From assembly GCA_934230685.1 (NCBI GenBank), contig CAKQFF010000014.1, positions 1-23,076 of the forward strand: a stretch of 23,076 nt of DNA, read 5' to 3'. Position numbers and translations under genes: made by a program. The DNA comes from an uncultured Prevotella sp. Its GTDB lineage: Bacteria; Bacteroidota; Bacteroidia; Bacteroidales; Bacteroidaceae. Below are positions 14,807 to 23,076 of this stretch, piece by piece (the first letter of the stretch is position 1; each line of letters opens with the position of its first letter). The notes beneath the pieces are model-generated. The model was not told where the DNA came from and did not search any database. It saw only the letters and a program-made list of their open reading frames with translations.

Positions 14807-16651
14807 ATGAAACACTTCAAGAACAACCTACCGCTCCTTGCGGTCATAATTGCGGCGACACTGATGTTGCTGCCATTCCTCGGACTCGCCGACTTCAACA
14901 CAAAGGGCGAGCCGCGCGAGGCTGTCGTGGCACTCTCAATGCTTAAGGAGGGCAACTGGATTCTACCCGTGAACAACGGTATGGACATCCCCTACAAGCC
15001 ACCTTTCTTCCACTACTGCATTGCCTTGCTGTCGCTCCTTTGCGGAGGCATCAACGAATACACATCGCGACTGCCGTCGGCACTTGCTCTCATTGCCTTG
15101 ACAGTGAGCTGCTTTGTGTTCTACCGCCGTCGCATGTCCACCACCGTGGCATTGTCGGGAGCGTTGCTTCTGCTCACATCGTTCGAGGTGCACAGAGCCG
15201 GAGTAAACTGCCGTGTAGACATGGTGCTCACTGTGTTCACCGTGGGAGCCATGCTTCTGTTCTACCGCTGGTGGGAGCGCGGAAGCCGTGGTGTGCCCGT
15301 ATGGGCAGTGCTATGTATGAGCTGTGCTGTGCTCACCAAGGGTCCGGTTGGCTTCATTGTGCCCTGCTTCGTCATGGGTGTGTTCTCACTCCTTAGGGGC
15401 GAAAAGTTCTGGCGCACCTTCCTCTCCTACTCCGCCTTCGCGCTACTCTCGTGTGTGTTGCCCGCCGTATGGTATGTGGCAGCATGGCTTCAGGGCGGCG
15501 ACCATTTCCTCGACCTTGTCTACGAGGAGAATATAGGCCGCATGACAGGCACAATGAACTATGAGTCGCACACGCATCCCTTCACCTACAACTTCTTCAC
15601 ACTCTTCACAGGATGGGCACCCTGGGCGCTGCTGTTCGTGGCGTCACTCTTCACAAAACCATGGAAGGGACTCGTCCGTAAGACAACAGGCGAGAAGGCT
15701 TCTGACAATGAAACCATCGTGGAAAGCAACAACGAAGCCAAGAGCAACACGCAAAAACTCATGGCATGGCTCATGCGACAGCGTCTGCGCATAATGATGA
15801 TACCACCCGTGAAGCTCTTCACATGGCTCGCCTTCCTGCTTGTGCTCTTCTTCTACTCGCTGCCTTCGAGCAAGCGCAGCGTCTATCTGCTGCCGTGCTA
15901 TCCGTTCATGGCAATACTGATAGCCGAATATATAGAGTGGCTGTGGCAGACAAAACGACGCGGAGCATTGCGTGCCTACACCATCATAATGGTGGTGCTC
16001 GGACTGGTGCTTACCGCTGCCTTTGTTGCAGTGCGCATGGATATGGTGCCCGACACCATGTTCCACGGCAAGCATGCCGCACAAAACATTGCCATGCTGC
16101 ATGCTTTGAGCGACACACCACTCAACCTATGGATGCTCCTCTTGGCGGCTCTGCCCGTAATATGTGGCGTGATGGCTGTGCGCGACCTTATGGTGAAGCG
16201 CTCGCGTGAGTGGCGAGGCACAATGTACTATAATCTATTCGTGCCTGTAGTAGTGATATTTGTAGCGCTCGACGGTCTGTATCAGCCACTTGTGCTCAAC
16301 ACCAAGTCGCTCAGACCTATGGCGGAATACATGGCAAAGACATTCCGTGGCGAGAAGCTCTACCAATATGTCAACGACCCAATGATGCACTTCTTCGGAG
16401 CCGACTATTACTTAGGCGATGAGCTGGCACAGTTTGAAACTCCAGTGCGCAGCGTGGTAGAGGGAAAGACCGTAGTGGAAAAGAAGACACCCACAACGGG
16501 AGTGCTCGTTGTGCCCGAAGGCGACTTCGAAAGCCTTGCCAAACGATATCCGCAATACAGCTTTACTCTTTTGCGCACTATGCCACGCGGAGCGGCAGAG
16601 CTGAGAGACAATATCTGCTTCTACAGATTCGAAGTCCATGAGGAATGTTGA
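14807..16651 (+). CDS. ArnT/PMT-like polyprenyl-phosphate-dependent membrane glycosyltransferase
   Basis: The 614-residue integral membrane protein resembles the GT-C families of ArnT (GT83) and PMT_2, which move a sugar from a polyprenyl-phosphate donor to lipid A, another glycolipid or protein on the periplasmic side. The first loop has the diagnostic order: TKGEPREAVVALSM (33-46, acidic E35 and E38), then GNWILPVNNG, IPYKPPFFHY and RLPSAL. About ten or more hydrophobic segments follow, with PSSKRSVYLLPCYPFMA near 350, another ArnT-like motif. The C-terminal 120 residues form a soluble domain. Which substrate it modifies cannot be told; lipid A or surface-protein glycosylation are both possible. 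It is monocistronic, divergent from the DUF4923-like gene, and its stop codon lies inside the first unit of repeat element 3. Confidence 0.87.
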   Translation: MKHFKNNLPLLAVIIAATLMLLPFLGLADFNTKGEPREAVVALSMLKEGNWILPVNNGMDIPYKPPFFHYCIALLSLLCGGINEYTSRLPSALALIALTVSCFVFYRRRMSTTVALSGALLLLTSFEVHRAGVNCRVDMVLTVFTVGAMLLFYRWWERGSRGVPVWAVLCMSCAVLTKGPVGFIVPCFVMGVFSLLRGEKFWRTFLSYSAFALLSCVLPAVWYVAAWLQGGDHFLDLVYEENIGRMTGTMNYESHTHPFTYNFFTLFTGWAPWALLFVASLFTKPWKGLVRKTTGEKASDNETIVESNNEAKSNTQKLMAWLMRQRLRIMMIPPVKLFTWLAFLLVLFFYSLPSSKRSVYLLPCYPFMAILIAEYIEWLWQTKRRGALRAYTIIMVVLGLVLTAAFVAVRMDMVPDTMFHGKHAAQNIAMLHALSDTPLNLWMLLLAALPVICGVMAVRDLMVKRSREWRGTMYYNLFVPVVVIFVALDGLYQPLVLNTKSLRPMAEYMAKTFRGEKLYQYVNDPMMHFFGADYYLGDELAQFETPVRSVVEGKTVVEKKTPTTGVLVVPEGDFESLAKRYPQYSFTLLRTMPRGAAELRDNICFYRFEVHEEC

Positions 16652-16783
16652 ATGTTGAGTGTGGAATGTTGAATGGTCGGCGGAGCCGATGAAGAATGTT
16701 GAATGTGGAGTGAAGTAATTCAACATTGAATAATTCAACATCGCCAAAGGCGACCATTCAACATTCAACATTCAACATTTAAC
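16644..16783. repeat. Heptamer repeat element 3 with two mini-hairpins
   Basis: Left-arm AATGTTG units at 16644, 16651 and 16665 (with variant AGTGTGG at 16658) face right-arm ATTCAAC units at 16756, 16763 and 16770 plus ATTTAAC at 16777, with further copies inside (16718 and 16733). Each arm carries a 5-bp hairpin with a 3-nt loop: TCGGC-GGA-GCCGA (16677-16689) and TCGCC-AAA-GGCGA (16741-16753). The first unit contains the TGA stop of the glycosyltransferase gene. Confidence 0.82.
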
Positions 16784-16790
16784 ATGAAAT

Positions 16791-16853
16791 GATCGTATCA
16801 TGCCTTGATACGACCGTATTATGCCTTGAAATGACCGTATCATGCTTTGATAC
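16791..16853. repeat. Three tandem copies of a 21-bp unit
   Basis: The units at 16791-16811, 16812-16832 and 16833-16853 share the pattern GA(C/T)CGTAT(C/T)ATGC(C/T)TTGA(T/A)A(C/T). The first and third contain the inverted pair GTATCA/TGATAC and could each fold into a small hairpin or bind a dimeric protein. The array follows element 3 by 7 nt. Confidence 0.8.
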
Positions 16854-17042
16854 GAAGCATTCTGTCGGATATTATAAATGCGATGTGCGGCAAGCGCAAT
16901 CACCCCATAAAATCCTTACCCACCAACCTCCTTTGCCCTTAAACAACCTTAAAAATCATGCTTTTATCGATAATTTGCATAATTAAAGGTGGAAAAGAGT
17001 ACTTATTTGCGGATTTCTGCTTAAATTTGCAGCTAAAAACAA

Positions 17043-17050
17043 TAAGTTTG
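17043..17050 (+). promoter_or_regulatory. Possible -7 box of the DUF6242-uppS-bamA operon
   Basis: TAAGTTTG at 17043-17050 fits TAnnTTTG and lies 17 nt before the ATG. A second match, TAAATTTG, is at 17022-17029. Neither has TTTG at the expected spacing of 19-20 nt upstream, so this is weak. Confidence 0.35.
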
Positions 17051-17067
17051 AGTATAATTAGATTATA

Positions 17068-18486
17068 ATGAAAAGTAAGTTCGCAGCTTTTGCCCTGCTG
17101 TTTCTGACAGTATTTGTGCTGGCATCTTGTCTCAGCACCGATGATAACTATACGTATACAGACGACAGCGCAATAACCAGTTTCTCAATTTCATCAGGAA
17201 AGCAATACCTACATGTGAAGTCGTCGACGGGCGGCGACAGTATCGTGACCAAAGACCTCACACTGAGCTCCTACAAGTTCTATATCGACCAACTCAGTGG
17301 CGTGATCTACAATCCCGACTCTCTGCCATGCGGCACCGACGCCGAGAAACTGCTTTGCTCAGTGTCGAGCTTCAACTCAGGCACAGTGGTTATCAAGAGC
17401 CTGACGAGCGACACATTGTCGTTTGTCACCACAGTCGACTCCCTTGACTTCTCTAAGGAACGCGAGTTGCAGGTTTACAGCAACTCAGGACTTGCCGTGC
17501 GCAAGTATAAAGTAAAGGTGAACGTACACCAGGAATTCCCCGACTCATTCGCATGGCACGCCAAACCCGAATGCGAGGCTCTGCGCTCGCTCACTGCTGT
17601 GAAGACAGTGGCTACCGACGGCGGACTGCTCCTCTTCGGCACTAACGGCACAAACACCATTGCCTATAGATTCACAACGGCTGGATGGACACTGTGCACA
17701 CTCAACTTCAACCACGTGCTCGCCGCTGATGCCTACAAGGGCGTTGTGGCAAAGGACGGACGCGCCTACATGAGCGACGGCGGCAACATCCTATCTACAA
17801 CCGATGGCAACACATGGACAGAGACAGGCACAAACACTGGCATCACACGCCTTGTGGCTGCAAGCCGATTCCGCATCTACGGCTACGCCAACGACGGACG
17901 ACTGATGGCTTCTGCCGACAACGGCAACACATGGACCGTGGCAACCATTGACGAGGACCTCGCGCTGCTGCCTACCGAGGAGACAGCCTACGTGGCTTAC
18001 CCACTCACAACCAACAAACTCGTAGACCGAGTATTGCTCTTCGGCACACGCAACAGCACCACCTACCCCAACGACACCAACATCTGCGTGTGGGGCAAGA
18101 TAGACGAGGGAGCCGAAGGCTCGGAGAACCAGCCCTGGACATTCTACGACGTGGCTGAAGAGAACAAGCACAAGGCCCCGATGCTCACTACTATCAGCGC
18201 TCTGTGCTACGATGGAGCCGTATACGTATTCGGAGGCAAGGACTCTGCCACACCAAAGATGTACAAGACTCGCGACAATGGCATCACTTGGAACAACGAC
18301 ACCGTGCTCGCATTGCCCAAAGACTTCGACCTCGGCATCACCGTCGACAAGACCAACAATGCCTACTCCATGACCGTGGACAAGGATAATGTGCTCTGGC
18401 TCGTCAACGCCAACAACGGCAAGACATGGAACGGACGCATCAACCGACTCGGATGGAAGAAGGAGCTGACTGACATCACAGAGTAA
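17068..18486 (+). CDS. DUF6242-like lipoprotein with Asp-box beta-propeller repeats
   Basis: The 472-residue lipoprotein has a lipobox ending LASC (C21), then an acidic TDDNYTYTDD linker. The N-terminal domain (about 35-160) is beta-rich and matches my memory of DUF6242. The rest has the look of a BNR/sortilin-type propeller, with Asp-box motifs STTDGNTW (243-250), SADNGNTW (282-289) and TRDNGITW (401-408), and blade phrases such as LLLFGTNG and AVYVFGGKD. Asp boxes are structural and do not by themselves mean sialidase activity; no catalytic signature is seen. It begins a collinear run with a DUF6089 gene 33 nt downstream, then uppS, bamA and ompH, so an envelope-related role is a fair guess. 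Function is unknown. Confidence 0.8.
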   Translation: MKSKFAAFALLFLTVFVLASCLSTDDNYTYTDDSAITSFSISSGKQYLHVKSSTGGDSIVTKDLTLSSYKFYIDQLSGVIYNPDSLPCGTDAEKLLCSVSSFNSGTVVIKSLTSDTLSFVTTVDSLDFSKERELQVYSNSGLAVRKYKVKVNVHQEFPDSFAWHAKPECEALRSLTAVKTVATDGGLLLFGTNGTNTIAYRFTTAGWTLCTLNFNHVLAADAYKGVVAKDGRAYMSDGGNILSTTDGNTWTETGTNTGITRLVAASRFRIYGYANDGRLMASADNGNTWTVATIDEDLALLPTEETAYVAYPLTTNKLVDRVLLFGTRNSTTYPNDTNICVWGKIDEGAEGSENQPWTFYDVAEENKHKAPMLTTISALCYDGAVYVFGGKDSATPKMYKTRDNGITWNNDTVLALPKDFDLGITVDKTNNAYSMTVDKDNVLWLVNANNGKTWNGRINRLGWKKELTDITE

Positions 18487-18519
18487 AGAACAAACAGCTT
18501 TAAGCAACCATACAACAGC

Positions 18520-19200
18520 ATGAACAACCCTCTTTTGGCCCTCCTACTCGCCACGGCATTGCCCGCAAGCGCACAGTCGGACTATGAATACCGCATGGAG
18601 ATTGGCGCAGGCATAGGCTTGGTGGCTTATGAGGGCGACTTCAATGGCAGCATCACGCACGGCATGCAACCTATGGCATCGGCGGTGCTGCGCCGCACGT
18701 TCAACCCATATATGGCTCTGCGATTCTCGGCGGCTTACGGCAAACTGAAAGGCTCGTCGAAGAATGTGAAGACATATATGCCCGAATACGTTGACAACCC
18801 ATACGAGTTCTCCAACTCGCTCGTCGATGTCAGCGCAACCTATGAATACAACTTCTGGCCCTACGGCACAGGGCGCGACTACCGCGGAGCACAACGTCTC
18901 ACGCCATTCATATTTGCCGGACTTGGAGCCACTTACGCATCAGGCTCGGGCAACAATGTGTTTACGGCCAACGTGCCTCTCGGATTGGGAGTGAAATACA
19001 AAGTGGCAACACGACTGAATCTAGGCATTGAGTGGGCCATGCACTTCTCGATGAACGACAACCTCGACGGAGTGAAAGACCCCTACGGCATACAAAGCAC
19101 TGGCATGTTCAAGAACACCGACTGCTACTCGATGCTGCAACTCACGCTCACCTATAGCTTCATGCCTAAATGCCGAACATGCCACAACGACGACGATTAA
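18520..19200 (+). CDS. DUF6089-family outer-membrane beta-barrel-like protein
   Basis: The 226-residue protein has a short signal peptide (about 1-19, ending ASAQ), then [19 protein letters not shown], alternating strands such as [14 protein letters not shown], and a [14 protein letters not shown] segment followed by [23 protein letters not shown]. This pattern is that of small eight-strand outer-membrane barrels of the OmpA/PorG type. The DUF6089 family sits directly upstream of uppS and bamA in many Bacteroidales. The last residues contain [12 protein letters not shown], a CxxC pair in an acidic tail after the final strand. Function has not been settled as far as I know; it might be a barrel partner or substrate of the BAM machinery. 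The start codon has no better upstream alternative in frame. Confidence 0.82.
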   Translation: MNNPLLALLLATALPASAQSDYEYRMEIGAGIGLVAYEGDFNGSITHGMQPMASAVLRRTFNPYMALRFSAAYGKLKGSSKNVKTYMPEYVDNPYEFSNSLVDVSATYEYNFWPYGTGRDYRGAQRLTPFIFAGLGATYASGSGNNVFTANVPLGLGVKYKVATRLNLGIEWAMHFSMNDNLDGVKDPYGIQSTGMFKNTDCYSMLQLTLTYSFMPKCRTCHNDDD

Positions 19201-19225
19201 TACAATAAACAATAATATAAGATAT

Positions 19226-19969
19226 ATGGTTTACGAACTCGATAGAAACAACATACCACAGCACATTGCCATCATCATGGACGGCAACGGACGCTGGGCA
19301 GCCGAACGCGGCAAGCCGCGCAGTTACGGACATCAGGCTGGCGTGGACGCCGTAAGACGAATCACGTCGGAATGCACACGTCTGGGAGTGAAGTTCCTCA
19401 CGCTATACACATTCTCAACAGAGAACTGGAACCGCCCGGCTACCGAGGTGGCAGCACTCATGGGACTCGTGCTCTCATCGCTCGAGGACGAGATATTCAT
19501 GAAAAACAACGTGCGTTTCCAGGTGATTGGCGACATAAAGCGTCTGCCTATCGAGGTGCAGGAGAAGCTGCAAGGCACTATGGACCACACTGCCAACAAC
19601 TCGGCAATGACCATGGTGGTGGCTCTGAGCTACTCGTCGCGCTGGGAGATAACCAAGGCTATGCGCGAGATAGCCGACGAGGTGAAGGATGGCACACTGC
19701 TGGCTAAGGACATCACAGAGGACACCATATCCAAGCACATGGTGACAAACTTCATGCCCGACCCCGAACTGCTGATACGCACCGGAGGCGAACAGCGCAT
19801 AAGCAACTACCTGTTGTGGCAGATAGCCTACTCGGAGTTGTATTTCTGCGACACCTATTGGCCCGACTTCTCGGAGGACGACCTGCATAAGGCCATAGCC
19901 GACTACCAGCACCGCCAGCGCCGATTCGGCAAGACAGGAGCACAAGTGGAACAGGAGGAGAAGAAATAA
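19226..19969 (+). CDS. uppS: Isoprenyl transferase, undecaprenyl diphosphate synthase
   Basis: It condenses isopentenyl diphosphate units onto farnesyl diphosphate in cis configuration to make the C55 carrier lipid used for peptidoglycan and other surface polysaccharides. The 247-residue length is normal. Motifs: [13 protein letters not shown] with catalytic D19, [23 protein letters not shown], and near the C-terminus [20 protein letters not shown] and YWPDF. It starts 25 nt after the DUF6089 gene and bamA follows after 83 nt, so supply of carrier lipid and outer-membrane assembly are transcribed together. Its product is also the likely donor lipid for the membrane glycosyltransferase upstream. 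Confidence 0.96.
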   Translation: MVYELDRNNIPQHIAIIMDGNGRWAAERGKPRSYGHQAGVDAVRRITSECTRLGVKFLTLYTFSTENWNRPATEVAALMGLVLSSLEDEIFMKNNVRFQVIGDIKRLPIEVQEKLQGTMDHTANNSAMTMVVALSYSSRWEITKAMREIADEVKDGTLLAKDITEDTISKHMVTNFMPDPELLIRTGGEQRISNYLLWQIAYSELYFCDTYWPDFSEDDLHKAIADYQHRQRRFGKTGAQVEQEEKK

Positions 19970-20052
19970 ACACACTACACAGTCAACATAACCCCTACAA
20001 CCCCTAAGCCCCACATTATATAATAAGAAATATAATTACAATAATAAGACCA

Positions 20053-22671
20053 ATGAACATAAGAAAGGTGTTGACCACACTCTGCATCCTTGCATGCAGC
20101 ATCATCGCAAAGGCGCAGGACAAAATCGTATTCCCCGACATATCCTATGCGGGAACACCACGCACCGTAACCCTTGGCGGACTCACGGTGTCGGGTGCCG
20201 AAGGCTACGAGGACTACATGCTCACAGGCATCTCCGGACTTACCATAGGACAGGAGATAGAACTTCCGGGCGACCAGATCACCGACGCTGTGAAGCACTA
20301 CTGGAAATACGGACTATTCTCCGAGGTGTCCATATCTGTCGACTCGCTCGTGCACGACAAGGCTTACCTGCACATACACTTGCAGATGCGACCGCGTGTC
20401 TCTACCATCAACTATGTTGGTCTGAAGAAATCGGAACGCACCGACATGGAAGAGAAGCTCGGACTCTTGAAGGGCGCGCAGATTACGCCTAACATGATCG
20501 ACCGCGCCAAGATTCTTGCCAAGAAATACTTCGACGACAAGGGTTTCAAGAATGCCGATATTCAGATTGTGCAGCGCGACGATGTGGCCAACAAGAACCA
20601 AGTGATTCTTGATGTCATCATCGACAAGAAGCAGAAGATGAAGGTGCGCACCATAACCATCGAGGGCAACCACGCACTTAAGGACAGCAAGATAAAGGGT
20701 GGATTCCTCAAGAAGGGTGCTTTTGCCAAGACACATGAGGCGGGCAAACTCGGCTCGTTCCTTAAGGCAAAGAAGTATACTCCCGAGCGTTGGAAGGCCG
20801 ACAAGCAGAAACTCATAGAGAAGTATAACGAGTATGGCTACCGCGACGCCGTGATTCTGAGCGACTCGGTGTGGAATGTCGACGACAAGCACGTGAGCAT
20901 CAACATCAAGGTGGACGAGGGCAAGAAATACTTCATACGCAACATAACATGGGTGGGCAACACTGTCTACAACTCGGATTACCTGGCTGCAGTGCTCGGA
21001 ATGAAGAAGGGCGACGTGTACAACCAGAAGCTCATGAACAAGCGTCTTACTGAAGACGAGGACGCTGTGGGCAATAACTATTGGAACAATGGTTATCTGT
21101 TCTACTCGCTCAATCCTACTGAGGTGAACATCGTGGGCGACTCCATCGACCTTGAGATGCGTATATTCGAGGGTCCGCAGGCCCACATCAACCATGTGCG
21201 CATCAACGGTAACGACCGTCTCTATGAGAATGTTGTCCGCCGTGAACTCCGTACAAAGCCAGGCGACCTCTTCTCTAAGGAGGCTTTGCAGCGTTCTGCA
21301 CGCGAGATTGCATCAATGGGACACTTCGACCCAGAAAAGGTGAACCCGGAACCGAAACCAGATCCTGAGAACGGTACTGTGGACATCAACTACAATCTTG
21401 AGCAGAAGTCGAACGACCAGGTTGAGTTCTCATTGGGTTGGGGACAGACAGGTGTCATCGGACGCATCGGACTGAAGCTTAACAACTTCTCTATGCGCAA
21501 CCTCTTCAACAAGAACAAGGAGCACCGCGGCATCATGCCTATCGGCGACGGTGAGGTGCTTTCTATCGGAGCGCAGACCAACGGTACTTACTACCAGTCG
21601 TACAACACCTCCTACTCTACCAACTGGTTTGGAGGCAAGCGACCGATACAGTTCTCTGTAGGAGCCTACTTCTCTAAGCAGACCGACGTGTCAAGCAATT
21701 ATTATAACAACGGTTACTTCAACAACTACTACAACTACATGTATGGTTACGGTAACTATAATAATTACTACAACAACTATGAGTCGTACTACGACCCCGA
21801 CAAGTATATCAAGCTGTTCGGATTCTCATTGGGATGGGGCAAGCAGTTGCGCTGGCCAGACGACTACTTCCAGCTGTCGCTCTCGCTGTCGTTCACTCGC
21901 TACATGCTGAAGAACTGGAGCTACTTCCTCATGACAAACGGTAACTCCAACAACCTTAACCTCAGCATACAGCTGTCGCGCACATCTACCGACAACCAGC
22001 TCTTCCCACGCCGTGGCTCTGAGTTTGTGGCATCGGTAACGGTTACTCCGCCTTGGTCGGCATGGGACGGCAAGGACTATGAACATCTTGCAACAAACAT
22101 CAAGTCGGCCAACTACAACCGCGAACAGCAGGAGAAATACCGCTGGGTGGAATACCACAAGTGGAAGTTTAAGGGCAGAACCTTCACCGCTCTCACTGGT
22201 GGACAGAAGTGCTTGGTATTGATGACACGCCTTGAATTCGGTATTCTCGGCTCATTCAACAAGTGGAAGAAGTCGCCGTTTGAAACCTACTACATGGGTG
22301 GTGACGGTATGACGGGCTACTCTACAAGCTATGCCGAGGAGACTATCGGCCTAAGAGGCTACGAGAACGGCTCGCTCACTCCTTACGGTTACGAGGGCTA
22401 TGCCTACGACCGCATGTCTCTTGAGCTGCGCTATCCGTTCCTCCTTGGCAACACAACCATCTACGGACTCGGATTCGTCGAGGGTGGTAATGCCTGGACA
22501 GAGGCCAAGAAGTTCAACCCATTCGACATGAAGCGTTCGGCTGGTATCGGTGTGCGCATCTTCCTCCCAATGGTAGGCTTGATGGGTATCGACTGGGCAT
22601 ACGGCTTCGACAAGGTATTCGGAACAAGAGGTGGCTCACAGTTCCACTTCATCTTAGGTCAAGAATTCTAA
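20053..22671 (+). CDS. bamA: BamA, outer-membrane protein assembly factor
   Basis: The core of the BAM complex folds beta barrels into the outer membrane. The 872-residue protein has a signal peptide (about 1-21, ending AKAQ), then five POTRA domains at roughly 40-113, 115-192, 196-288, 293-373 and 376-450, recognisable from phrases such as VSTINYVGLKK, VRTITIEGNHAL, IRNITWVGNTVY and INHVRINGNDRL. A surface-antigen barrel domain (about 455-872) follows, with GLRGYENGSL, corresponding to the lid-lock (V/I)RG(F/Y) motif of the Omp85 family, and terminal phenylalanine. A tyrosine/asparagine-rich insert (549-580) interrupts the barrel. It lies between uppS and ompH, with 14 nt to the latter, in the order known for Bacteroidales. 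Confidence 0.95.
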   Translation: MNIRKVLTTLCILACSIIAKAQDKIVFPDISYAGTPRTVTLGGLTVSGAEGYEDYMLTGISGLTIGQEIELPGDQITDAVKHYWKYGLFSEVSISVDSLVHDKAYLHIHLQMRPRVSTINYVGLKKSERTDMEEKLGLLKGAQITPNMIDRAKILAKKYFDDKGFKNADIQIVQRDDVANKNQVILDVIIDKKQKMKVRTITIEGNHALKDSKIKGGFLKKGAFAKTHEAGKLGSFLKAKKYTPERWKADKQKLIEKYNEYGYRDAVILSDSVWNVDDKHVSINIKVDEGKKYFIRNITWVGNTVYNSDYLAAVLGMKKGDVYNQKLMNKRLTEDEDAVGNNYWNNGYLFYSLNPTEVNIVGDSIDLEMRIFEGPQAHINHVRINGNDRLYENVVRRELRTKPGDLFSKEALQRSAREIASMGHFDPEKVNPEPKPDPENGTVDINYNLEQKSNDQVEFSLGWGQTGVIGRIGLKLNNFSMRNLFNKNKEHRGIMPIGDGEVLSIGAQTNGTYYQSYNTSYSTNWFGGKRPIQFSVGAYFSKQTDVSSNYYNNGYFNNYYNYMYGYGNYNNYYNNYESYYDPDKYIKLFGFSLGWGKQLRWPDDYFQLSLSLSFTRYMLKNWSYFLMTNGNSNNLNLSIQLSRTSTDNQLFPRRGSEFVASVTVTPPWSAWDGKDYEHLATNIKSANYNREQQEKYRWVEYHKWKFKGRTFTALTGGQKCLVLMTRLEFGILGSFNKWKKSPFETYYMGGDGMTGYSTSYAEETIGLRGYENGSLTPYGYEGYAYDRMSLELRYPFLLGNTTIYGLGFVEGGNAWTEAKKFNPFDMKRSAGIGVRIFLPMVGLMGIDWAYGFDKVFGTRGGSQFHFILGQEF

Positions 22672-22685
22672 TCAGGAAGAGTATT

Positions 22686-23076
22686 ATGAAGAAGATAATG
22701 CTGATATGCCTCTTTGCAATCGCTGCACTGACGGCAAACGCACAGAAGTTTGCACTCCTCGACATGGAGTACATACTTAAGAACATACCTGCCTATGAGC
22801 GTGCCAACGAGCAGCTCAACCAGGTTTCGAAGAAATGGCAGGCTGAGGTGGAGGCTCTCAACACCGAGGCCTCTACCATGTACAAGAACTATCAGAACGA
22901 AATGGTGTTCCTCTCAGACGAACAGAAGAAGGCCAAACAAGAGGCTATCATGAAGAAGGAGAAGGACGCAAGCGACCTCAAGCGCAAGTATTTCGGTCCT
23001 GAGGGTGAGTTGTTCAAGAAGCGCGAGAGCCTCATGTCGCCCATTCAGGAGGAGATATACACCGCTGTAAAGGAGA
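22686..23076 (+). CDS. ompH: OmpH/Skp-family periplasmic chaperone, 3' end beyond window
   Basis: The open frame starts at ATG 22686, preceded by AGGAAGA, and runs off the window end without a stop (130 codons visible). Signal peptide about 1-19 (ending ANAQ), then KFALLDMEYILKNIPAYERA, the first strand of the Skp/OmpH fold, followed by a long charged helical segment (about 43-100) typical of the coiled-coil tentacles that cage unfolded outer-membrane proteins. YFGPEGELFKKRESLMSPIQ starts the returning helix. It follows bamA by 14 nt and is almost surely cotranscribed. Bacteroidales usually have two ompH genes in tandem here; the second would lie outside. Confidence 0.92.
   Translation, partial: MKKIMLICLFAIAALTANAQKFALLDMEYILKNIPAYERANEQLNQVSKKWQAEVEALNTEASTMYKNYQNEMVFLSDEQKKAKQEAIMKKEKDASDLKRKYFGPEGELFKKRESLMSPIQEEIYTAVKE

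Larger units (their letters stand above)
16652..17067. other. Non-coding region of 416 nt before the DUF6242 gene
   Basis: Besides repeat element 3 and the 21-bp tandem repeat, it holds an AT-rich stretch (16860-17067) ending in a possible -7 box. A 65-codon open frame from 16789 owes its start to the tandem repeat and has no protein features, so it is not called as a gene. Confidence 0.7.

Noticed and set aside
14481..14815. Open frames of 109 codons (+) and 79 codons (-) in the palindrome region
   Set aside because: They are translations of the repeat modules, have no domain, signal or ribosome site, and overlap the glycosyltransferase start.
16789..16986. 65-codon open frame with a repeating SCLDTT-like pattern
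   Set aside because: The pattern simply reflects the 21-bp DNA tandem repeat (7 codons per unit); the rest looks like random translation.

Overview
The window looks like a chromosomal segment of a Bacteroidales bacterium, most probably Prevotella/Segatella-like. The evidence is a SusC/SusD outer-membrane pair, lipoproteins with Bacteroidetes-type lipoboxes, promoters of the TTTG-N19/20-TAnnTTTG type, weak Shine-Dalgarno sequences, a secreted protease with a probable type IX secretion C-terminal tail, and the DUF6089-uppS-bamA-ompH gene order. I do not assign a species. I see no tRNA, rRNA, CRISPR array, transposase or phage gene.

Layout. (1) 1-2787, + strand: sufD and sufS, the end of a SUF iron-sulfur assembly operon. 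(2) 2803-4264: a stand-alone AAA ATPase with a DUF4143-type C-terminus. An operator-like cluster of TAGATAAA motifs precedes it and a 73-nt near-perfect palindrome at a convergent gene junction follows it. (3) 4269-12017, - strand, transcribed right to left: susC, susD, a Calx-beta lipoprotein, an intrinsic-terminator-like hairpin, then a secreted M6 metalloprotease. No glycoside hydrolase is present, so protein or peptide capture is a better guess than glycan use. A matching promoter lies about 280 nt upstream of susC. (4) 12539-14116, - strand: a DUF4923-like secreted protein, xerD and a candidate terminator. (5) 14117-14806: a non-coding divergent region filled by a compound palindrome of about 380 bp (modules A-B-core-B'-A'). 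(6) 14807-16651, + strand: an ArnT/PMT-like membrane glycosyltransferase, possibly translated from a leaderless mRNA. (7) 16652-17067: heptamer repeats and a 21-bp tandem repeat. (8) 17068-23076, + strand: DUF6242 lipoprotein, DUF6089 protein, uppS, bamA and the start of an OmpH/Skp gene, a cell-envelope biogenesis cluster.

How the genes work together: SufS supplies sulfur and SufD belongs to the scaffold for Fe-S assembly. UppS makes the C55 lipid carrier, BamA inserts outer-membrane barrels (including proteins like SusC and the DUF6089 product), and OmpH/Skp chaperones them across the periplasm. The SusCD locus would bind and import products, plausibly peptides released by the M6 protease.

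Most of the unexplained structure is non-coding. Three intergenic elements are built from tandem 7-bp units and run almost exactly from stop codon to start codon. The other items are the compound palindrome, the ATPase promoter motif cluster and the 21-bp tandem. No clear new multi-gene system is visible; the repeat elements and the protease-linked SusCD locus are the best candidates for follow-up.
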